Shown one piece after another: positions 45,611-56,055 of a DNA stretch of 64,000 nt. Numbering within the stretch: the stretch's first letter is position 1; each line of letters starts with the position of its first letter. A model generated the notes under the pieces. The model saw nothing but the letters and a program-made list of their open reading frames with translations. It ran no database searches and was not told the origin of the DNA. This DNA comes from Leguminivora glycinivorella (lineage: Eukaryota > Arthropoda > Insecta > Lepidoptera > Tortricidae): assembly GCF_023078275.1 (NCBI RefSeq), contig NC_062980.1, positions 318,001-382,000 of the forward strand, given 5' to 3'. Made by a program: the position numbers and the translations under genes.

Positions 45611-46108
45611 AGATTGTCAAACCCTTATGCACCTGCGATTGCAGCGCCACCTATCTTTTCTTTTATATGTGCACTTCTGATACTTAAAGAGGTTGCTCCT
45701 TTATTTCTATTCATTCATGGATTTTGCACATTCAAAAATCTTTAAATAATACTCAACTCGTTTCGGTCGCACTCGTACAAATATAGGATTGGTGCGAGCG
45801 AGACGGAGATTGATTGTCAACATGATATCTATCATAATCATAAACACTATTCGAAATGGCCTCATTTAAAATATAAATTTGAAATATATTGAAAGTAATA
45901 TTACTAATCATTGACGTCACGCTCAAAATGAAAGCGATAGAAAATTTGACAGTATGGTACTCTTTTGGATGACTGTCATAATTCAAAATAAGAACGATGC
46001 CGATGGCTTGCGTTGTAAACAGGGACTGAAACATAACACGGGCCCCTAGCGTCATCTATATACTTTTTACTGTATCATTTGTAATGCCGTTGAACTACCG
46101 CGTGCGTA
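45611..46108. other. Intergenic, no supported gene
   Basis: A 100-codon minus frame (45753-46055) has hydrophobic stretches but no motif, promoter or splice site I can support. Confidence 0.35.
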
Positions 46109-46670
46109 TTTTTAGGGTTCCGTAGTCAACTAGGAACCCTTATAGTTTCGCCATGTCTGTCTGTCCGTCCGTCCGTCCGTCCGTCCGTCCGTCCGTCCGC
46201 GGATAATCTCAGTAACCGTTAGCACTAGAAAGCTGAAATTTGGTACCAATATGTATATCAATCACGCCAACAAAGTGCAAAAATAAAAAATGGAAAAAAA
46301 TGTTTTATTAGGGTACCCCCCCTACATGTAAAGTGGGGGCTGATATTTTTTTTCATTCCAACCCCAACGTGTGATATATTGTTGGATAGGTATTAAAAAA
46401 TGAATAAGGGTTTAAGATCGCTTTTTGATAATATTAATATTTTCGTAAATAATCGCTCCTAAAGGAAAAAAATGTGCGTCCCCCCCCCCCCCTCTAACTT
46501 TTGAACCATATGTTTAAAAAATATGAAAAAAATGACAAAAGTAGAACTTTATAAATACTTTCTAGGAAAATTGTTTTGAACTTGATAGGTTCAGTAGTTT
46601 TTGAGAAAAATACAGAAAACTACGGAACCCTACACTGAGCGTGGCCCGACAAGCTCTTGGCCGGTTTTTT
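46109..46670 (-). mobile_element. (GGAC)n dispersed element, copy 7
   Basis: Minus-oriented full-length copy, from TTTTTAGGGTTCCGTAGTC to AAGCTCTTGGCCGGTTTTTT. A clean (GTCC)n array is at 46162-46199 and a long C-tract at about 46481-46492. Its right edge abuts the TTAA of the next element. Confidence 0.8.
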
Positions 46671-47644
46671 TTAACACGTTCACTGCGAAACAGGTCATTC
46701 TGACCCTGTTCTGGACTTCCCCCTGGTGCGGCGACAGAAATGCGCAACTTTACCCTGGTGCGAAGCCCATATCATTGTTATATTTTATTATTTTTATATA
46801 GTCAAGTATACGTTTATATTTATCATTTTACACTCTATTTGACAGCATATAAATTAATAAACAGGTCACATATGTCCTGTTCGCACCAGTCTTAGACTTT
46901 TGTTATTCAGTGCGGAACAGGGCCTTTAATGACCTGTTACGCACGACCTTGTATAGCACTGGAGCAAAGTGCAAAATGCATTAGTGTTGTTACCATATTA
47001 TCAATCCACACGTTATTTTGTGGTGAAAAAATGTGTTTCGATTGTTTTAAATGAAATTCGTTAAATACAATATAACGCTTTTATACGCAAAACGCTTACA
47101 ATTTTGCTAAATATTATTACGTAAAAATATATTGTAAAAAGTTCAAATTGCTTGATGCAAAATATTTACTAAAATTTCTAAAAATCGTTTTTTAAATAAT
47201 GTTAAGAGCAAAGTTAAAAGTTTTGGTTGTATATAAAAATCTGGTTACATTAAATGTAAAGAAAGTAAGAATTGGATCGATATATTAGTTCGTTTATTTT
47301 CCTCATCACTACTAAATCATCGACATTTTTACCTGTGCCCGTTCTGGCTGTGCGGCACAAGTCAATTTTGACCTGTTAATTAATTCGTCTATAAAATCTA
47401 AACGAACAGTCATCAACTTCGGCGAAGACAGCATTGTGTAGATTAGTTATTAGACTAAATATTGTTTCAATAAAATTTAATAAATGTGTATCTGGTAAAG
47501 GTATTTTAGGTAAAATATGAAACCCTCCTTACAAGCTGTAATTGACTTGTACCGCACAGAGAGAAAGCTCAATACAGGACTCTCATGGGTTGTAACGCAC
47601 TGAGAGAGAGTTCACAAAATCCGGCTCCGCAGTGAACGTGTTAA
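46671..47644. mobile_element. piggyBac-type nonautonomous element
   Basis: TTAA (46671-46674) and TTAA (47641-47644) flank perfect 13-base inverted ends, CACGTTCACTGCG and CGCAGTGAACGTG. TTAA target duplication with C-starting short inverted ends is diagnostic of the piggyBac superfamily. The 966-bp interior has no transposase frame. Just inside the left end are the related blocks ACAGGTCATTCTGACCCTGT and CTGGTGCG (twice). Later stretches repeat GACCTGTT-type blocks (46867, 46932, 47368). Confidence 0.8.
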
Positions 47645-47766
47645 ATAACGACATTTTTATTCAAATGACACTCTTAGTGACATCTAGCGACATAGATTGA
47701 CGGCTGCCAGCTGGGGTACGGTATTTAGTATGGACTCTGCTGGTCCTGTATTAAATGGTTCTTGGT
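47645..47766 (-). mobile_element. Terminal block, inverse of 43541
   Basis: The reverse complement reads ACCAAGAACCATTTAATACA, then CCATACTAAATACCGTACCC, matching 43545-43600 (AATCAAGAACCATTTAATAC, CCCATAC, GCGTACCCC). The TTAA of the piggyBac element lies just inside. Confidence 0.5.
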
Positions 47767-48594
47767 ATAATGTAAAATACCCCATAATGGACGGTGATAC
47801 CATTATGGACAAATCCTTAAAAATAATAATTTGAAATTAGTTCCTAAAAATTGACGGCATTGTACCATAAACAAGAGTAATAGAGCTGCTTAATTTTGAC
47901 GTTTCATTTAATTCGGTTATTTCTGAAGGATTTGGCGGCTAGATAAAAGTCATCAGTTTACTGAAAAAAAATATTAGTAAAAATTCTCATTAAATAAGGT
48001 TGCTAAGAGAGTAGAGTTCATGTATAAATTAATAAAAAAAATAATACTCGGTGTAAACTTGAATGAGTTTTACTTACTGTATTAACCATGAGATAAGGTA
48101 TAAAACATACTAGTTTGTTACTCCAAAGATATAAAGAAATTGTGTTATTTTGCGAGTGTCCATAACTGGACCCGGAAAACTGCGTACCTCCGTTCCGTGG
48201 ACAAGGAACAATTTACAAAAACCAAAATTTACAAGAAACAATCCTATGTTAAAATAACCCAAACTAATTTTATTTGGGGTATATAAAATTGTCTCATTGA
48301 GTATTAGTTTGCTTTAAATGTAAATTTTTAAACTTATTTCACCGTTCATAATGGGGGATCCATTACTGGAGAACTGCCGTCCATGATTGGAGAAAAAGCA
48401 CCTTGCTTTAATTTGTTAATTATGAAGAAACCAATAGGAGTATCTATTCTGCAATGCGCTGGAAATGTAAAAGAAAGATAAGACATTCAAGTTTTAACAC
48501 GTTTAGCGGTAGAATTTTTACATGTTTCAGTGAAATATCGAAAATAGGCAAAATTTCATCTTAAACTGTCCATGATTGGGCCCGTTACCTTATA
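47767..48594. mobile_element. Element with repeated TCCATxATTGG motifs
   Basis: Left end TACCCCATAATGGACGGTG and right end AAACTGTCCATGATTGGGCC then CGTTACCTT are imperfect inverted repeats. At least seven copies of a TCCAT(A/G)AT(T/G)GG-like motif in both orientations occur inside (near 47773, 47803, 48158, 48344, 48359, 48381, 48570). Non-coding, about 830 bp. Confidence 0.5.
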
Positions 48595-48696
48595 GTCGTT
48601 GGATAAGTTCGGTTCGGTACAAAACTTTTTTCTCTACACTTAAATAGGTTTGTAAAAAAGTTTTCGAATAAAAGTGACGTTATTCTAAAACAAATT

Positions 48697-49553
48697 TAAA
48701 AAAACCGGTCAAGTGCGAGTCGGAATCGCCCACTGAGGGTTCCGTACAAACTTTCAAACTCCCCAGTTAAAATAATCTCACGTTTTCACATACCTCTAAC
48801 GACTTGACTAGAAGACAAAAGTATAGGTACTAATGAGCATTATTGTGTATAGCGCCATCTCTCGGTGAATTCGCTAACTAATTTGCGCGACCATATTAGT
48901 ATGTTGGTTTTTCAGGGATTATTCTTTATAATGTTAACCGATTTAAACAATTTTTATTTTATTGGAAAGAATTTGATTTACGTAATCGTATTAATTTGAA
49001 GTACTATATACATCCGCAAAGGTGGGTAAATTAAAAGTAAAAATCTGAAAAGTTTTTTGTGAATTAAAAAAAAGGTTTTCAAGATACAAACACGATTATA
49101 TTTTTCCTGTAATATTTAGCATAAAACAAATGTTTCCTAAAATTTTCATAATTTTTCGTTGGTAAACTTCGGAGATAAGGGGGGGGGAACGGTATTTTTT
49201 TTTACATTTTCCTTCAAAATTCTTTTTTTTTCCACAACAAACATTTAAAAAAAATAGTTTATTTACGTTCAATTTGAGCTCTTTCTAACGATACCCCACT
49301 TGACCTAGTAACTTGAAATTTACAGTTTGCCCCCCTTTCATTTTGGCCATGTTCTACAATTAAAATTAATAAATTAAAAAAAATTATATGTTCTATTTGT
49401 AGAGGTTCACAATGTTCACAACTATTCCAAATTTCAAGTTGATAGCATTAGTAGTTCTCGAGATATTTAGGAATGTGACAGACGGACAGACAGACGGACA
49501 GAGTCGCACCATAAGGGTTCCTGTTGTACCTTTTTGGTACGGAACCCTAAAAA
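48697..49553 (+). mobile_element. Second dispersed family, CCGGTCAAGTGCGAGTCGG
   Basis: Starts AAAAAAACCGGTCAAGTGCG and ends TTTGGTACGGAACCCTAAAA, with GACGGACAGACAGACGGACA near the right end. Length 857 bp. The ends and internal GGAC-like array parallel the (GGAC)n family, but the interior is unrelated and longer. No coding capacity. Confidence 0.75.
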
Positions 49554-49786
49554 TGATATTGCGCTACCTCTTTCTTAGTTTGCCCCTTCTATTCGGGCCC
49601 CGTAACGCCTAGGGTTCTGTTGCCTACGTATTGACTTATTGAGGTGGCGTTCTTTTGTGACATGTCGAAACCTGCGCTGTTCTGATGTTGGAATCCATGA
49701 AGAGTTGAGGGATTTTTTAGCAACTCAAGCATTTTCTCTTGTAAATTAACACTAATTAACTTTTAAATTTATTTTTTATGTTACAG

Positions 49787-50153
49787 TGATTCTTCATCGG
49801 ACCAAGGCCGATTTGTCCAGGACCAATTTTCGGATCTCCTGGGCTTCCTGGAACAAGGACTAGTGATTGTTTCGAGGAGCTGTCATGGTGTTGGCTCTTG
49901 ATATTTTATCGTGAAACGCAGGTATCCTTTCAATTGCTAGTTTTTCAATTCCACATTCGACGTCCAAATACAACTTTGCCCCCTTGTATAACAAATAACT
50001 ATTACTGCCAAGTGCCAAGCCCTTTGCACACGCCAATGGTTGGAAACTTCTGATTTATTCGTGATCATTATTATTGCAGATTTAATGATGAAGGCGCGTC
50101 GGAACCCAAACGTCAAGAATCGCCGACGTTCACGGAAGCAGCTACAATTGTAA
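49787..50153 (+). CDS. Candidate 3'-terminal exons of unidentified gene
   Basis: Two exon-like blocks: 49787-49921 (acceptor ATGTTACAG, donor GCAG/GTATCC) and from 50080 (acceptor ATTATTGCAG). The first is open in one frame as SSDQGRFVQDQFSDLLGFLE and continues to a TGA near 49897; another frame is open throughout. The second block holds either MMKARRNPNVKNRRRSRKQL, stopping at 50151, or a longer acidic frame that enters the direct repeat. The phases do not give a single uninterrupted product, and upstream exons were not found. It may be a decayed gene or non-coding exons. Confidence 0.3.
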
Positions 50154-51785
50154 CTAAAACCCCGCTCACCTTACTTATTTACTTACTTGTCTAACCAACA
50201 GTATAGTTAACCCCCCTTCAAATATACCCCATAAATTTGGCCTTGTGATCGTCTAGCGTGAATAAGTAGAACCCTTCGATGTGAACCGCGATAACCTAGA
50301 TCCTTTAATGAGTATCAGCTGTATTTTTGACTAATATTTAAATTTTTATTTATTCATATTTTAAAGAAGAATAAAGGTCATTGCAGCATAATAACATAGT
50401 GTTATAGAAGAGTATTTTATCAGATTTAGGCCTAGAAAGTTATGAGAGAGAAAATTAATGACGTGATGAAGGAATTTTAGAATAAAAGTTAGTGAGTGAA
50501 ACATACATGAAATAAATATTAAAAAATATTTTAGAAAACATCGGCTACGCTCTATTTTCGATTCCGGTTTGGGGTGAGAACTTGCGATACCGTCTGGAAT
50601 CCTTAGGCCCAATCAAACCACATTATCGGGCATCCTAAGCAAGTAAGCCTGAAGGGCTATCTATCTACAAACTAACCCCTTTTTTATTTTGTTTCTTTTC
50701 ACTAGCTAAACCCCCCTTTTCCCCAATACTGCTAATAGACCATAACTTCTCGATCTTTCTAATGTTTTATCGAAACACCGAGCAGTTGCTAACTTTTATA
50801 AGAAATAAGTAAGTCAAACTTTTCTAAGCTTTAGACTTTCCATCAGTGGACGGCGCTCGCATGCCACTGGGCCCTATAACAAACCTATGCTTTTTATTTC
50901 AAAGAATAGTTTGTTTCTCTAACCAACTTGATAGAATTTACCTTGAAAAACCAGTTAGCAACACTAAGTGTCCCGCAGCCACACCGAAAAATCAGAAATT
51001 GCTACCACAATTATTAATTTCACTCAAATAAATTAAGTAATAAGAGATTTTATAAATTACCAGTTTTACCACATATTTTAAGATAGTAAACACCACATTT
51101 AAAGTCCATTTAAACCATATAAATAGTAGTAGTTAAATTATTTCTCCACAATACACGTTGACCAATTATATTCCAAAACCAATCATAAAAGAACTCTACT
51201 TTCATAGAAATAGTGTGTGACTCTACCCTAATCCTATCGTTTTCCCTACTCTAACATATCTGAAACACAGACCGTCACTTACCATAGATCTTGTGTTCAG
51301 AATATGTACAAGTGTATCCCTACTAGAACTGTACAGTTCAGCCAGCGAAGCTGAGATAGGCAACCTATAGGCTTATGTTCTGATCCCCCCCTCTGCTTTT
51401 GCCCGCGGGCTAGGGTAGCAGAGAGTAGATCGCCCTATCCGTGTATATATCCAGTATTCCAGGAAACACCAGTACCAGCCACATGAGAGACCCAGCTGCG
51501 ATCAACTTTACTTAGATGTGGATCGATCACAACCGAAATCCCCAGCGACCAACACCAGCATGGACTAGAGCACCGAGTAAATAAATATAAATATATATAG
51601 GACCCCAGCCTCAAATACTGCCGACTTCAGTGAGCAAGGATTACTCCTAATGCCTTTCGTCAATCGTGAAAGTCCTCACTTCCATCTAACAGTTGGACTC
51701 TTTGAGACTGGTGAGAAAATACGCTTTTGTAAGTATAGAAAAGCGTCCAAGCCCTCCACTTGGAACAAAAAGACCCCTAAACGCC
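50149..51785. repeat. Direct repeat, left copy (at least 1,637 bp)
   Basis: From TGTAACTAAA at 50149 the sequence matches 62364-64000 base for base with scattered substitutions and few small indels, about 97-98% by eye. The match may continue past 51785 but the right copy leaves the window. Contents: AT-rich left part, (C)n-rich TAACCCCCC blocks, the plus-strand promoter below, and no long frame. Interpretations: segmental duplication, or two copies of one large transposon. An LTR pair is less likely because no polypurine tract precedes the right copy and no pol genes lie between. Confidence 0.85.
51592..51710 (+). promoter_or_regulatory. TATA/Inr core promoter with first exon
   Basis: TATATATAGGACC is followed about 31-35 bases later by an arthropod initiator TTCAGTG (A at 51629). 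The ATG at 51650 opens MPFVNRESPHFHLTVGLFET up to a strong donor GACTG/GTGAGA at 51711. The same layout is preserved in the right copy (initiator A at 63844, ATG at 63865). If unspliced, the frame would run on to 51847 (65 codons). No downstream exon was identified. It could be the promoter of a transposon or of a duplicated gene. Confidence 0.45.
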
Positions 51786-52300
51786 TCTTATTTGACACCG
51801 TAAGGGAAGAAGCGCCTAGCCGGACAACAGTCTGTCACAAACAATGATCTGGCTTATAACTTTCACAAAATAACCCCATAGAAAATTACTAAATTCAATT
51901 TTACTGACCAACTAAACAAACGAGTGAAGTTTCCTTTACGTGCTATAATCTAAGCTTAGTTTTGCAAGAATTACTCCCTACAAAACCAAACACAGACTTA
52001 TCTCCAAGCACCAGCCATACATCGACCCAGTCTTTGTATTGCTTAACGGCACTCATGAAACAAAGCACAGAAAACTTCACTATACACATCAATTTAAATG
52101 TAACACCACACTATAAATAGAACACTAAAATAACCCCACAACTGACAGTAAAGCAATTCCACCACAGGTCTAAATTCAATTGTACGACGATATTGTCCCC
52201 GCACAATCAAACAGAGACACAATTTCAAAGTTTACAATCACTTAGAATAATTTCCAAGTAAAAACAAACAGAGAAATAATAGCAGAACAACTTCACTCAC

Positions 52301-52357
52301 CAGTATAACACACGAAAGCCAGGGACACTGTTAGTCTTGTGGATATTTTAAGAATGA
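52301..52357 (-). promoter_or_regulatory. Minus-strand initiator, first exon and donor
   Basis: TATAAAAGGG on the minus strand (52387-52378) lies 32 bases upstream of an initiator TCATTC (predicted start 52355). A 55-base exon without ATG then ends ATACTG/GTGAGT, with the donor at 52300. Spacing and motifs fit a pol II core promoter very well. A possible second exon with ATG (MSAVKQYKDWVDVW...) begins near 52055 on the minus strand. It converges on the plus-strand promoter at 51.6 kb. Confidence 0.5.
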
Positions 52358-52397
52358 CCCGCGTCGGCTCGATCCGACCCTTTTATAGATTCTATCT

Positions 52398-52515
52398 CCG
52401 ACTTCCGACTTCCGACATCCGACTTCCGACTTCTGACATTCGACTTCCGACTTCTGACATCCGACTTCCGACTTCTGACATTCGACTTCCGACTTCTGAC
52501 ATCGGACTTCCGACA
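52398..52515. repeat. 21-bp tandem array upstream of TATA
   Basis: About five and a half units of GACTTCCGACTTCTGACATY then C. Each unit is built of three sub-repeats of the type CGACTTC. It ends 11 bp from the minus-strand TATA box. Because 21 is a multiple of three the minus frame stays open as a seven-residue repeat (KSEVECQ type), but it lacks an ATG and is probably a consequence of the array. Its place suggests promoter-proximal enhancer repeats. Confidence 0.8.
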
Positions 52516-52894
52516 AGATGGCTACTCAATCGTGTGCTTTGTTTACTAAGTCTTATGCCCTATGCATTAGAGTTCACGATTAACACACGGATGTTTGCTT
52601 ATCAACACGTGCCGAGTACACGTGTTTTAGAGAGAGACAGAGCTATTGATATTGATACCTATGTAGTCCAATAGTGGAGCGATTCGCAAATATTTTTACG
52701 TAAATATTATTTTGTGGAACATTCTTATTTATTTTGTAAGTAATTTCGCAATGAAATATTTTATCTGTTACTAAATGTTACATTGAATGATATACTCAGG
52801 AAGCATAATAACCAATATTAGTCATTATTATTTCTTTGACTTGTAATTGGAACCAAGACATAATATCGGAACGTTACGCAGCTGACAACTGTCA

Positions 52895-53098
52895 GTGTCA
52901 GTATTCCGTCCATGTGAACGTAGTTTGTTGATAAATACGTTTTTCCAACCTGTTTTGCATCAAATAATAGTGAATTTTATGAGTGAAGACGTGACTATAC
53001 ATGTGATAAACCATCAAAGATATTATTTGTTAAAATATTCAATGAAATCCCGAAGGAAACATGCACCAAAAAGTTGGTCAAGGAAAAGTTGATTCGCC
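52895..53098 (+). CDS. Candidate first exon, unidentified
   Basis: Downstream of TGACAACTGTCAGTGTCAG (52883) an ATG at 52979 opens MSEDVTIHVINHQRYYLLKY and a Lys/Arg-rich end. It stops at 53090, just before a good donor ATTCGCC/GTAAGT (53099). The stop lies upstream of the donor, so this would be a 37-residue frame or a 5' UTR exon with an upstream ORF. No downstream exon was joined. Confidence 0.3.
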
Positions 53099-53165
53099 GT
53101 AAGTTTTATATGTAATAACGAGTCCATTTCCTCGTCATAGACGCTTGTTCTGTTACAACTCGCCC

Positions 53166-53222
53166 CCAGATTAGATTTATTTTACAAATACAAAGTGGTT
53201 TGTAAAAAAATCTAATCTTATT
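53166..53222. ncRNA. Hairpin, possibly small RNA precursor
   Basis: AGATTAGATTTATTTTACAA (from 53169) pairs with TTTGTAAAAAAATCTAATCT as a roughly 19-bp stem with one bulge, around a 10-base loop. It may equally be a short palindromic mobile remnant. Confidence 0.35.
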
Positions 53223-54200
53223 TAGCAAAAGAAGCAATAAATTGAATAAAAGTTTAATATCTCTAGATCAGTCGGAAATATCCCCCATTTCTAATCGTGT
53301 GGTGTGTATTCCAATACTATGCAACTGCTAGCGACTCAGTTTTGAAATCAGCTCATCAGAATCTCGACAATGAACCATGATAACTCCTTCCTCAGAGTCC
53401 ACGCATCGCCAGGGATACCAGGTTGTGAATCTGATAGGTCCTATTAACCCGTTCTTGCTAGCTCGTTCCCCGGTCGCGGCGAATATTCATTCCATCCACA
53501 CTGTTGGACCGGAATAATTATCGTAATAATTTCAACGAGTTCACAATAACTTCCCACGCAATTACGAAGAAACCTTTAGAGCTCTCATTATAAGTCCAGA
53601 GCCTTCAATCTCCATTGTCGGAACTCAAACCAATTTCTCTACCTAATCACTCCAGCCACATGTTTTGGCGCATGTCTCATACTTGAATAAAATATACCGA
53701 CTTAAAGTTTGCTTGGGTGTGTGTTTTTTTTTTTATATAAAACAAACCTTAAATGACATAACCATGTACCTCAACTTGGTACCACATCCTTGATCAAATG
53801 AAGAAATGATTTGATGATACTAAACTTCACATATTTGAACAAATAACAAGGAAACAAATATTGAAAAGAGCCTCGTTCTCACTAGACGATATCGGCCCTT
53901 AAATATGTCGATTGTCAAATACATCCCATTCAAGATGAGGTGTGTGGATTCAGTGTGGGTCTTATTACCTTGTAGAGTGAGTAGCCACAAAAAACTACCC
54001 TTGAAATGGGTCGAATCCAAATGGATTTTAACCTAACCGATAAGCTTTTTATGGCTAATGTGTTTCCCTCAGCCCCCCCGCTGTTTATTCCCCGCAAATT
54101 CCGACCAAACTAGTTTTGACCACTTTCCAGCGCTGTCTGTCTATATCAATCCACTCATTCTATAAAAAAAAATTCAAGACACACATCATTCAGTCATTCA
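53223..54200. other. Intergenic; one coding-like minus stretch
   Basis: 53335-53490 on the minus strand is open as RASKNGLIGPIRFTTWYPWR then DSEEGVIMVHCRDSDEL and stops near 53333. It is closed upstream by an immediate stop and has no splice site I trust. The rest is empty. Confidence 0.3.
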
Positions 54201-55540
54201 TCCCATTCAAAACATTCTTACATCTATAAACATTCATCATCTCTAAATTATTCACACACACACACACAATGTAACCATTCTTACTTCCTCATTCGCTCTT
54301 TCACTCGATCTCAACAGAAAGCCAACGCTTTTAAAAGTAATCAAAATAACGAATAAAAATGGAAATAAAATTACACAATAACTTCAAAAGTTTACGTATC
54401 CCATTTTACTCCACTCTACCCTGACTCGAAGGCAAAGAAAATTTCAATTTATTTATGATAGGTTTCATTTTATACGTCTATATTTCATTTTTACAAAGTA
54501 TTTATTAACCGCAAACAATTTGACAATGTGTGAAAATTGTTTGCTGCACATACTAAAAATAAAATGTTCGTACGGACAAAATGTTACATTTTATGTAAAC
54601 ATCTTTTATTTCACAGTCAATCACTGTAAGGATTCTACCCTGTTTTCAATTTCCCTGTCTTTTTGTTCATTATTACAGTTCATAATGCAAAATTGATAGC
54701 ATAAAATGCAAAAAATTATAAAAGTAAGTACAGTCACTTAAACAAAATAGTGGCCCTCCCTACTCCGATCTTTGTAGAACAAAATACTGACCGAGTTATG
54801 CTTAGAAACGAGGATCTGCACCGGTGATTACCGATATTGTACAGTATACCACCCTATATAATGTAAAAAAAAGTGATAACGCATAAACAATAAATATCAC
54901 TGCTAACTGTAATAACTAAAATGAAAAATAGTTTATCCACCGCTCTGAATTTTCTAATGTCTACCCCAGGTAGACTAGATACTATATGTCCAATTATGAT
55001 TATATTAAAAGAATCCAACCATACAATGAATGTTCAATACATTCTCTATACAAAAAAAATTCAAAAAAAATTGTTGTCCACATAATGAACCGACTTCTTT
55101 ATCTAGATAATAAAAAAAAATCCGTATTATAGATTTACATCCACCATACACCACTTTATAATCCTAGGAATGAAACTACTAAATGACAGTGAAACTTTAC
55201 GATGGGCTAGCCAATAAGGCCCTTTATCACACAGATCACTATAGAAATAAAATTAATTTTAGTCAAAATTTTGACTTCTACCACCCTGATAATAATAACA
55301 CTGCATCTCAATAAAATTTTGAAGAACTCACGACGCATTTAAAATAATGATAATGATGATGATGATGATAGGAAAGAAAAATAATAATGTACCACATAAG
55401 TATGCCACACTGAAAGAAAACTTTTACTAAAAGGTCATTGACTTGTAACCAATGTACACATAAAATTTACATTACACATCATGTAATGTTCATAATAAAC
55501 GCATATTACAATTTTGCAAAAAAAATAATTGCAGTTTTGA
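54201..55540. other. AT-rich; microsatellites
   Basis: (CA)n at about 54251-54267 and (GAT)n at 55347-55367. No gene recognised. It could include the 3' UTR of the minus-strand gene to its right. Confidence 0.35.
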
Positions 55541-55662
55541 AGTGGTTTTCATATTTTCAATTTTTTCCCGCAAAATATGATGTATCCTTAATTTTGATAT
55601 GGTTTTGATATTTTTTGTAAAATATAATGTAACATCAAATTTGATGTGGTTTTGATAAAATA
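55541..55662. repeat. Imperfect tandem repeat, about 50-57 bp unit
   Basis: TTTTGAAGTGGTTTTCATAT, TTTTGATATGGTTTTGATAT and TTTGATGTGGTTTTGATAAA begin three successive units. Each is followed by a GCAAAATATGATGTA / GTAAAATATAATGTA type block. Confidence 0.55.
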
Positions 55663-56055
55663 TATTCCTTTTTTTTTTTTCAAACTATCTGCAAAATTTT
55701 ATTTTGGTTTTAATTGCCTTATGATAAAATACAAAATGATGTCATAAGTAGGTTCAAAATACTTTTATTTGATTGGATAATAATATAACAAAATAATGAA
55801 TTTTTCTTGAAACGAGCTTAAAACTTGTATTGTCCTATTCTATGTCTTCAATATTGTATAACATGCCCCGAAAGTCTTTGTAACCTCAGACAATTTATTC
55901 CTTCTTCATTACATTTGCAGCTGCAGCAAACTTTGCAAATTGTTAACAAACACGACAATGGGCTGAGGAACTTGGTTAAAGGTGTCTCTCTTCCTTTTTT
56001 TCTTTTCATACTTGGCTAGTTCTATGATGAGTTCTTGAGTAGCTAATGATGATGA

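Noticed and set aside
45753..46055. 100-codon minus-strand frame
   Set aside because: No motif, promoter or splice support. Composition explains the hydrophobic runs.
50361..50612. 83-codon minus-strand frame in the direct repeat
   Set aside because: It is hydrophobic because of AT-rich sequence, with no supporting splice or promoter signals. The right copy has frame-changing indels near 62660.
52398..52515. CRISPR-like or protein-coding repeat array
   Set aside because: There are no spacers between the 21-bp units, the genome is eukaryotic, and the open minus frame has no ATG. It is a simple tandem array.
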